From Brachypodius melanocephalos (taxonomy: Eukaryota > Chordata > Aves > Passeriformes > Pycnonotidae): DNA of 64,000 bases. Positions within the stretch are counted from its first letter, which is position 1. Every line of letters begins with the position of its first letter. Position numbers and translations under genes: made by a program. The stretch is from assembly GCA_013398615.1 (NCBI GenBank), contig VZSR01003282.1, forward strand, positions 121,022-185,021. Reading direction: 5' to 3'. Positions 57,401 through 64,000 of this stretch are shown here, in pieces. The notes under the pieces were generated by a model, which searched no databases, was not told the origin of the DNA, and worked only from the letters and a program-made list of their open reading frames with translations.

Positions 57401-60400
57401 TGTCAAGGTTGTAGGTGATTGAGTTTGAAATCTAACTTCTCTGAAGGTAGCTTCTGTCACCTTGGGAGAAGCAGTATTCCCTGTTTTAAAAGGAAGCATA
57501 CAAGTGAAGAAACATTTTTTAATTCTTTAAAATCACAAAAACTGTTTTACAGAGTACTGGCAATACCCTTCATACTTTGTCTCAGCATACAAGGTAAGAC
57601 ATCAGCATGATTATTCTGTTTCATAAATAAAATAAATCCTTTTCTCGTGAATTTTCAGACTTTTTTTTTTTAATTTTTAGATATGTTACAACTTGTGCTT
57701 TTGCACCACATAGGCCCTTACTTGCCACAGGTTCAATGGATAAAACTGTGCACATATGGCAGCTTGACCTTAAGCAACCCTGTGCAGGTCAGTGTGTGAA
57801 GTATTTGTAATCTTTCTCTAAATTAAAACACCATTTGAAGATGCAAAAATCTCACATTCTTACCTGCACTTAATGTGTAACGTGAGGATTGTGTGCATAT
57901 GCTTAGAAGAGGTGTTCTCTTTTTCATATTTTGTGAAGAAAAATATACTAGACATATCTTAAGTTTATTAATTTGCTATACCTGTTTTTCTGGTATTTGC
58001 AACTGCTTATTCTCTGGACAGCATTTAAGAGATCAATATTTTTGCCAGAGTGCTGAAAGACTTCTTGGATACCCGTAATTAGTAACGAATTGAAAATACA
58101 CTAATTGCAAGCGTTGTTGTCAATTAGAAATGCACCTTACCAGTCATTATAGGTGAAAAACTAGTACAAATGACAGTAGTGCCATTAATATAGGATAATT
58201 AATGGTACAAATTACATCAGCACCTAAAATTTGTGCAACAAAGGTACATATTGTCTTTGTTCAAAGCACAACACTAACTTTGGATTTTGATGTGCCTTCT
58301 AAGGAGGTGCAAGATGATTCTAGTGTCTGCTAACATTTTTCTGGTTGTTTGTTCAGTTCAAATTTGATGGAAGTGTAGGCATCTAAGAGATTAAATTCCT
58401 CTAAACTTTGAAAATTGATAGGTAAGAGGTAAACCCAAATTACTGCCCTCCCTCCCAAAAGAATGTCTAATAAGCATTTATTTTATTAGACGAAGAATGT
58501 ATAGTACTGAGAACACTTAAAAACAGGGTCTATTAATGGCATTGTTTCTTTGAACTGAGAATTTAATTGTTGGTTGCTTTTTGGGGGGTTGTGGTGAGGC
58601 CTTTTTGTGGGGGAGGGGGGAACATGTTGCTTGTTTTTAATTTCTTTTTTTGTTTGTGTTTTAACTCTTTTTCATTTCCAAAGGAGATACTGTAGAAAAT
58701 AAATCAAAGGTGGCTATTGAGGACTGGTCAGAGGATGATGTTTCAGCTTGGCTCTGTGCACAGGATTTATCAGACTTTGTTGGACTTTTCAAAATGAATA
58801 ACATTGATGGCAAGGAACTACTGAATCTTACTAAGGAAAGTCTTGCTAATGAATTAAAAATTGGTAAGAATATTGAAATCTAAATAGTTTTTAATCTCTA
58901 GAGTACTTTGAAATGTTGATATGGAAGCACATTAGGAGTTCCATACATAGATTTTTTTTTTCCCCCTGAAATGCCTTTTTTATTTCATTTCCAGGGCTGT
59001 TTAAAACCCCCTAATGCTATATTGTCTACAGTATTCAATTTTTGTGTGTGTGTTTGCTCATACCTGGAAACATAAAATGCATTGATTCTGCTAATGATGC
59101 TCTTAAATGGTCTTACCTGATTTTGTTTCTATTTTCCTTGTTCAATGTTGTATTATTAAGCTGTGGAAAAGGAATTTCAGCTTTTCTCTATAAGTCCTGT
59201 TTCTCACGTTGGTCTGTAGTTAGGGTGGTCTGTAGTTTTTCCTATCAGTCTGCAGAAGTGCCATGTTTAGAATTGTGGATGTTCACCAACCTTGAATCAA
59301 ACAGTGCAATTTTTAAGTGTGCATTTGATTATGACTTTTGGTAAGGATCAAGCAAAGCTTGCCTAGCTCAGACACTTTCTAATACTTCAGGTTCATACAT
59401 TGTCCTGTTGCTTTATTGCAAAACTGTGATTACATTTTAGAAGGAATCACAAGGAATCTCCATATTAGTAATGATCCCACAGTGGTCATTATGAAATAAG
59501 ATCTTTAAGGATAGTGAACTGCACTGGAACTTTCAAAATGCAAGTTCTCTATTAATTTTGATGACCAGATTTAGGTGTAAATTAGGTGCTAATAAGTTTG
59601 TCAAAGTGAGGTCAAGTATAACAAAAGGCTGAACGAGGTAAGAAACGTTTTAAAAACTACAGTTGGATATTGTTTGTTGTAGGAAGACTGCTCCCTTCCT
59701 TTTTTGTGTTTGTGGAATTGGTCTATATTGGATCATATTATCTCTGCGTAACAGCTGGCTTCGTTGAAGTCTAGAAATAACAGAGATGCTGGGAATCTGT
59801 CAGGAATTGTCATCCATGAAAATACTTGGCTTCCTCAGTTTATGCAAACATTTTCCTTAGCACTGAAGTAGCCTAACACTTTGTTGCAACAATTGCCAGC
59901 TGAGGCTAATCAAATAATGCTGATTAGAAAGTCCTGTGAGAATTGAATGTTGTGACTAATGACCTGCTACAGAGAGTTCTCTGTGGGGAAAGAAATACAA
60001 GAAAGGTATAGAAATTATGGCCTCATATATCTGACATGAAAAATTGCTTTGTATCTGCCATAGCTCAGGCATTTATAAAGTAGGAAAATAGTATCTGCCT
60101 AAAATGAACATTTTCTGTGTTACACAGATTCCTGTTTAACTACATTTTAGGAGTCTACCACAATACAAATGCTTGTCCTTCTCTCCTTGATAACCTGTTT
60201 TCTTTGCTCTGAGAATGTGATATAAGATCTTGCTAAAGACCTCTAGAAGTTTTTCAGTCTTTGCAGTTTGGAGGACATCAGTGCTCTTTTAAAAACCGCA
60301 GGATCAGGCAGCTTTCAGTTTTACCTTTTCGTAGGTCGCAGCCAGCAGTGCTGTACAGGTGTCGTGTGAGCAGCTGTGTCGAATGCCAATGTGAAGGGAA

Positions 60401-62365
60401 ATGCAGCCAGCACCTGGGCACGGCTGTTCCTCCCACCGGCACTGCTTTGTCCCCTGCCGAGAGCCAGCCCTGCAGTGTCCTGTGCCAGGCTGTGGCTGCA
60501 GGGCAGCGCTGCCACGGGCACTGAGGGCACGGCCACCAGGTCACTGCTCTGCCGTGGCTCTGCTGCACTTGCACTGGTTTTACTGATTGTTTTCATGACT
60601 GCCGCCAGTTCCTGTTGCACAGCAGGAGAGACACAGCCTGTGGCAGAGCTGACTTGGGTGGGAGCCAGGGCTGGCTGCAGGCTTTTGGTTTAGGGGGGTG
60701 GTGAGATGGAGCTGTGTCTCCTGTAGCACAGCTGCTGACTATTTCAAGACCTGACTTCTTTGCCTTACGTGTGCTGGCCACTTCATGCACAAATAATTTT
60801 TCAGAGTCTCTAGGCCTGCGCAGTAAAGTTCTGCAGAAAATTGAAGAACTGAGGATGACAATGACCTCTGTTTCTGTTCCTGACGAGTTCCTATGTCCTA
60901 TAACAAGAGAGCTTATGAACGATCCTGTCATTGCCACAGGTATGTCTTTATATGATATGTATTAAAACTAATTACTTGAGGGTAAAAATAGGCCCATTTT
61001 CGTGTTCCCACACCTATCCTATAACCAGCCTGGAAAGATAAACTATTCTAAATAGTTGTTGCAACAAATTGGAATTCTAATAAACATTTAATTTGCTGAA
61101 TTACAGCTCTGATATGGAGAAAAATACTGTGTCAAACAACTTCTTCCCTTTTTTTAATGACTCCCTTTATGTGCCTTTGTAAATATAATTACAAGCCTGA
61201 TTACTGGGTTGGCTCAGCAAGTGCAAACTGGAATTGTGCATTCAGTGGGGCAAAAAGCAAACAAACAAATCAAACCAACTCCCCCCCCGCCAAAAAAACC
61301 CCCAAACAAACCCAAACCCAGGCTCATCACTATGCTTAGCACACCATCTATAGGGCACTTACTCAAAAGTTTGTACAGAATAAGACCCCTTTACATGCAG
61401 CAAGCCCTTGGAACTGTGATATGCCAGCAGCATAAGATGTAGTTAAAACATTTTGTGAAGAACTAGTGTTTTGTAGTTCTGTTCTTGGGGGTAGAGAGAA
61501 GGAGCAGACAAGCATAGATCAGTATAGGGTTTTTCTGTTGCTCTGTGAACAGTGACTAACTTCATCCAGTTCTGAGGTATGAGGGCAGACTTCTGAGAAT
61601 TAAAATAGCCAAAATATAAAAACATTTGCTAACTGCTGGAGTGATGGTGGCTTTATTCAATAAGGAGTAAGGAGACAAGAGTACAGCTCTGTGTTATAGC
61701 AGGGGCACAGAGCGTGGGTTTGTATTCCACCACAGATATTCCTGCGTGACGGACAACTGGGGCCTTATTTCTGTTCTGTAAGGATCAGCTGGTTCAGCTC
61801 CCAGTTCTGAGCCAAAGTCCTGAACCTGGCCAGGTGGTGAGGGCTCTGTACAGGAACAGCTCAGAGCTGGGTCAACCAGGTGGACAAACCCCTTTTTCAG
61901 CAGAGCAGCAGGCTTTAGCTGTGTTAGGCAACTGCTGGTAAGGAGCTTTTACTTCACATTATGGATCATTCAAACCGAAAGTGTATTTAACTTGTTCATA
62001 ATATATTTTGGTGCTTTACAGGCAGAGACAGATACATGAAACTAGACCCACAGTAAGGATTTCACATACAGTGTACTTATTCTACATCTCAATTTTCCTC
62101 TTTGGATGTATTTCCTTACTTCCGTTTTACATTTAAGCAGCTATCATCTGCACAGTGCCATGGTGTCCAAGCCTCTGTAATATGAGATTTTGTTGACGGT
62201 GTCTTTGCAGATGGCTATTCCTATGAAAGGGAAGCAATGGAAAACTGGATCAGCAATAGACGATCTAGTCCCATGACGAACCTTCCTCTCCAGTCTCTTA
62301 CGCTCACACCAAACAGGACACTAAAAATGGCCATTAGTCGCTGGCTAGAGACTCAGCAGAAATAG
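48080..62365 (+). CDS. WDSUB1: WDSUB1, WD40-SAM-U-box protein (spliced, complete)
   Basis: Ten coding exons (exons 2-11, listed separately) join in phase to 1,422 nt: 473 residues plus TAG, close to the 476 I recall for human. Domains: WD40 repeats at about 1-317 (examples CSTDGTTALWD, GSSSGDLTIWD, GSMDKTVHIW), SAM domain at about 330-395 (EDWSEDDVSAWLCAQ), U-box at about 400-473 (DEFLCPITRELMNDPV). The U-box recruits E2 enzymes, so this is a predicted E3 ubiquitin ligase whose WD40 and SAM parts would bind partners; the substrate is not known to me. The start is the first ATG of exon 2, 17 nt after its acceptor. The upstream gene is BAZ2B on the same strand, as in other vertebrates. Confidence 0.97.
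48478..51656 (+). other. WDSUB1 intron 2
   Basis: AT-rich. Contains nested inverted repeats at 48779-48957. Nothing else recognised. Confidence 0.65.
48779..48957. repeat. nested inverted repeats, possible hAT-type MITE remnant
   Basis: The outer arms TGGTTTCTAAAC (48779-48790) and GTTTGGAAACCA (48946-48957) are inverted copies at 11 of 12 bases. The inner arms TGATTACCAG (48891-48900) and CTGGTAATCA (48934-48943) are perfect. The outer arms recall hAT terminal repeats. I see no clear 8-bp target duplication, so the family is uncertain. Confidence 0.4.
51657..51841 (+). CDS. WDSUB1: WDSUB1 exon 3 (WD40)
   Basis: Acceptor ttgcttttcag, donor TATCTG|gttagt, 185 nt. It encodes CAFSPNGNSFVTGSSSGDLT then IWDD and AHDLGVTCCDISSH. 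Confidence 0.96.
53340..53745 (+). mobile_element. CR1 LINE fragment, plus orientation (after endonuclease)
   Basis: Plus-strand frames contain degraded CR1 ORF2 text from the region between endonuclease and reverse transcriptase: KADSQLFRDIVSAIPW, and REGMRKAEVKLELNLAR just before the junction. Frame shifts and stops throughout. The resemblance is from memory of avian CR1 ORF2. Confidence 0.6.
53746..54165 (-). mobile_element. CR1 LINE fragment, minus orientation (reverse transcriptase)
   Basis: Minus-strand frames contain RVVVNGSESQ, TSGVPQGSVLGPVLFNIFI, LSKFADDTKWSGAGDTPEG (with FADD of the catalytic site) and PRRTWGCWW (from EKDLGVLVD). This is clear CR1 reverse transcriptase, broken by frameshifts and truncated on both sides. 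Confidence 0.85.
54665..54757 (+). CDS. WDSUB1: WDSUB1 exon 4 (WD40)
   Basis: Acceptor ttttatcag, donor TTCTTAG|gttggt, 93 nt. It encodes FQMVSCGQDNQIKLWLILFA. Confidence 0.95.
   Translation, partial: TVKTDSNTSRWFLADKIIRSNSGLFCLRIS
55456..55549 (+). CDS. WDSUB1: WDSUB1 exon 5 (WD40)
   Basis: Acceptor tttatttttag, donor TCGGG|gtaagc, 94 nt. It encodes LNGHSAPVLACAFSCDGQMI then VSG. Confidence 0.95.
55814..55847 (+). CDS. WDSUB1: WDSUB1 exon 6 (34 nt)
   Basis: Acceptor gttttattttaag, donor GAAACT|gtaagt. The very short exon SVDKCVIIYET completes the WD40 blade begun in exon 5. Phases fit both sides; skipping it would shift the frame. Confidence 0.92.
55848..57552 (+). other. WDSUB1 intron 6, carries CR1 3' end
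   Basis: AT-rich, with a TA run near 56391-56403 and a CR1 3' end at 56742-56868. Confidence 0.65.
56742..56868 (+). mobile_element. CR1 LINE 3' end (truncated copy)
   Basis: Plus-strand match to the avian CR1 3' end: TCCTTTGGAGATACTCAAAA, CCTGTCTGGACACCTGCTCT, TGATCTCCAGAGGTCC and a last TAATTCTGTG. The 5' end is truncated. Belongs to a different CR1 subfamily than the copy in intron 1, judging by the tail. Confidence 0.85.
57553..57593 (+). CDS. WDSUB1: WDSUB1 exon 7 (41 nt)
   Basis: Acceptor actgttttacag, donor ACAAG|gtaaga. It encodes STGNTLHTLSQHTR, the start of the next WD40 blade. Confidence 0.92.
57681..57787 (+). CDS. WDSUB1: WDSUB1 exon 8 (last WD40 blade)
   Basis: Acceptor ttaatttttag, donor GCAG|gtcagt, 107 nt. 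It encodes YVTTCAFAPHRPLLATGSMD then KTVHIWQLDL. The intron before it is only 87 nt. Confidence 0.96.
57788..58683 (+). other. WDSUB1 intron 8
   Basis: AT-rich, with a G-rich patch at 58583-58620 that lies 63 nt before exon 9. Nothing else recognised. Confidence 0.65.
58684..58863 (+). CDS. WDSUB1: WDSUB1 exon 9 (SAM domain)
   Basis: Acceptor catttccaaag, donor AATTG|gtaaga, 180 nt. It encodes EDWSEDDVSAWLCAQDLSDF and NNIDGKELLNLTKESLANEL, a clear SAM domain (protein-protein interaction fold). Confidence 0.96.
58864..60804 (+). other. WDSUB1 intron 9
   Basis: Mostly AT-rich. A GC-rich, CpG-containing block lies at about 60325-60720, just upstream of exon 10. No repeat family or exon recognised. 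Confidence 0.65.
60805..60939 (+). CDS. WDSUB1: WDSUB1 exon 10 (end of SAM, start of U-box)
   Basis: Acceptor ataatttttcag, donor CACAG|gtatgt, 135 nt. It encodes SLGLRSKVLQKIEELR, a short linker, then DEFLCPITRELMNDPVIAT, the first U-box motif. Confidence 0.96.
60940..62210 (+). other. WDSUB1 intron 10
   Basis: Contains a C-run/A-run patch at about 61282-61320 and a GC-richer stretch at about 61680-61920. No exon recognised. Confidence 0.65.
62211..62365 (+). CDS. WDSUB1: WDSUB1 exon 11 (end of U-box, stop codon)
   Basis: Acceptor ggtgtctttgcag, TAG at 62363-62365. It encodes GYSYEREAMENWISNRRSSP and TPNRTLKMAISRWLETQQK, the rest of the U-box including the DGYSYER turn and the EAMENW helix. 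Confidence 0.96.
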
Positions 62366-62620
62366 TTAAACCACTTAATTTTGAAGTTGTTTGTTAAAAT
62401 CAACTGAAATTTTATGCAGCTGAAGGAATTATTTGTATCAGTAACAAACAGAAAGAAAAAGTTGTGTTTCTCTTCTAATCTGTGGCTGGTTCAAACCTCA
62501 CTGGTGGAAACTCCCAGAAAAAAACTTTAAGTTGGTGGTAGTTCTACTTTGCGGTATTTCTGTTCAAGAATCCAGTATTCAAACCCAGTTTTTTCAAATA
62601 AAATTTTTACTACATTTATG
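62366..62620 (+). other. WDSUB1: WDSUB1 3' untranslated region (short form)
   Basis: AT-rich sequence after the stop. The first AATAAA (62597-62602) gives a 3'UTR of about 250 nt. Further signals at 62928-62933 and 63113-63118 could give longer forms. Confidence 0.55.
62597..62602 (+). terminator. WDSUB1: WDSUB1 poly(A) signal candidate
   Basis: Canonical AATAAA in the context tcaaataaaattttt, the first one after the stop codon. Confidence 0.5.
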
Positions 62621-64000
62621 AGTTTTGAATCTTCACTTGCCAAGTGGTCTTTCAGAAGGTAAGAAATAGCAAAGTATAGGATCTGTATTTCTTTTTCTAC
62701 TGTAACAAAGCCAAATGTGTATGTCTTTCTCTGTTCCCCCTTACTGGACATGGAGTTGGAAAAGCTGGGAGAGAGTTTCTCCTGTAACCATCAAGGACTG
62801 CATCTCATCCCACAGGTATATTAATAATCTTTATTTTGTATGGAAAGAATACAGTAGCTGTGCAAAAATAGAACTACAGGACAAGACTAATATAGGACTT
62901 GTACAAAATACCAAAGAAACAGTAAACAATAAATAAGCTAAAGTGTAAAGATGCAAGCTGCAAAAGGATGTGTAGAGCTGGGTACAGCTGTTTACAATGT
63001 ACCCAGAACACTGTAATCAAGCATGATGAGAAGAGTATAAAGTTGAGCACTCCACCTGAATTGCACTCACAGGAATGTCACTGCAGCAGTTCATTTTCAG
63101 AATGTTCTTGCCAATAAAAAAACCCTCATTTCCTCAAAAAACCAACTTCATCCTGTCACGCAACTGCACATACACTTTTCCTCAAACTTTCACACTCACT
63201 TCTCCCTTTCTCAGGTTTCCCATAAAAACATTTACTAAGCATTGAGCTGTACCTTTTCACAAATAAACAATAGATCACTTTGCTTTAAGATAGCACCCAA
63301 AGGTGATTAGATACCCTATATAAAGTGCGATTATTGTTAATAGGCCATAATATTGTGTTCTTCAGTGCAATAACCAATATGGTCAAAGCCTCTCAATACA
63401 CATGCAAATGTCACTCATTTTATTTAATTTCTTCTATTTACTAAACCCAGTTATATTTACATGTCAAAGCATGGCTGCTTATGGTTTACTTATACACAAA
63501 TTATTTATGCTTCCTAAATGTACATCATGCAACCCAAATTAGATCCCACTAGAAAAGTGATAAAATAATTTGATTTAAAAAAAAATGCATGCATGTTCAG
63601 ATCTGAGTATTCTGCAGCAGATTCTCTCCCTTAGCACTGCTGTGAGACATCACCATGTAAGCATTTGAGAGGCACGAGTACTACATGTGAGATGCAAGAG
63701 AAGCAAAACCCAAGGTTGAAGCCCTATGTGAAAGAAAATGCTTATTTAATGGTAACATGTAATGAAAAGGATTTCTCTGCTCAAGCTCCTAGGCCAACCT
63801 AATTGAGTCTTTCTACAGGAATTTTTTATTCCAGTTACTGTCACTGCCCTGTGATAGTAGGAACAGTTGGAAGTGGTTGTATCCCATTACAGACTGCGCC
63901 CTGGGCTGCAGCCATGCCCAGGCAGTCAGTGTTTTGCAGAGCAGTCAGACCCTGTGATGCTGTGAGCCAGGTCTCCCTCTCCCTGTAGAGAGAAGTGTTT
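62621..64000. other. downstream flank, no gene recognised
   Basis: AT-rich, no coding sequence that I recognise on either strand. In other vertebrates TANC1 converges on WDSUB1, so part of this could be the 3'UTR of a minus-strand gene. A minus-strand AATAAA (TTTATT at 62830-62835) would fit its end, but this is inference. Confidence 0.4.

Noticed and set aside
62025..62054. Possible extra WDSUB1 exon between exons 10 and 11 (after tgctttacag, before gtaagg)
   Set aside because: The splice sites look plausible, but exons 10 and 11 join directly in frame inside a continuous U-box, so an insertion there would break the fold.
1..64000. CRISPR arrays, operons, phage or bacterial mobile elements
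   Set aside because: The window is clearly vertebrate nuclear DNA with introns; no regularly spaced direct repeats or prokaryotic genes were seen.

Overview
This is ordinary vertebrate nuclear DNA, most likely from a passerine (songbird) genome. It is AT-rich, has long introns with GT-AG borders, and holds parts of two conserved genes on the plus strand. The bird call rests on several CR1 retrotransposon pieces with typical avian CR1 3' ends. The songbird call rests on one copy, near 38,183-38,318, of a SINE with a tRNA-Ile-like head and a CR1-like tail, matching the passerine TguSINE1 type as I remember it.

Positions 1-43,515 hold the 3' three quarters of BAZ2B. I could place 30 coding exons (1,464-42,202) whose phases all join cleanly into 1,789 residues plus a stop. 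The first roughly 380 residues and the promoter lie left of the window. In order the protein shows a Ser/Thr/Pro-rich and acidic segment, the TAM/MBD-like domain, two AT-hook-like RGRPP/KGRPP motifs, a long charged helical region built from many phase-0 exons, a DDT domain, a second acidic tract, a WHIM-like segment, a PHD finger and a C-terminal bromodomain. The 3'UTR has a proximal and a distal poly(A) signal, with two Pumilio-type sites between them.

Positions 43,516-45,240 are intergenic. Positions 45,241-46,100 are a CpG island that looks like the WDSUB1 promoter and untranslated exon 1, followed directly by a GC-rich minisatellite of 17-bp half units. WDSUB1 coding exons 2-11 run from 48,080 to 62,365 and join into 473 residues: seven or so WD40 repeats, a SAM domain and a C-terminal U-box, so a predicted E3 ubiquitin ligase. 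The two genes are head-to-tail and about 2 kb apart. I see no functional link between them beyond conserved synteny. The last 1.6 kb contains no recognisable coding sequence and may overlap the 3' end of a convergent gene (TANC1 in other vertebrates).

I found no new system here. The items most worth a second look are a 40-codon upstream ORF with a strong start context that would overlap the WDSUB1 start codon, a 27-nt BAZ2B microexon inside a run of frame-neutral exons, a strong decoy splice acceptor, a NAGNAG acceptor, the promoter-adjacent minisatellite, and two CR1 fragments that point at each other.
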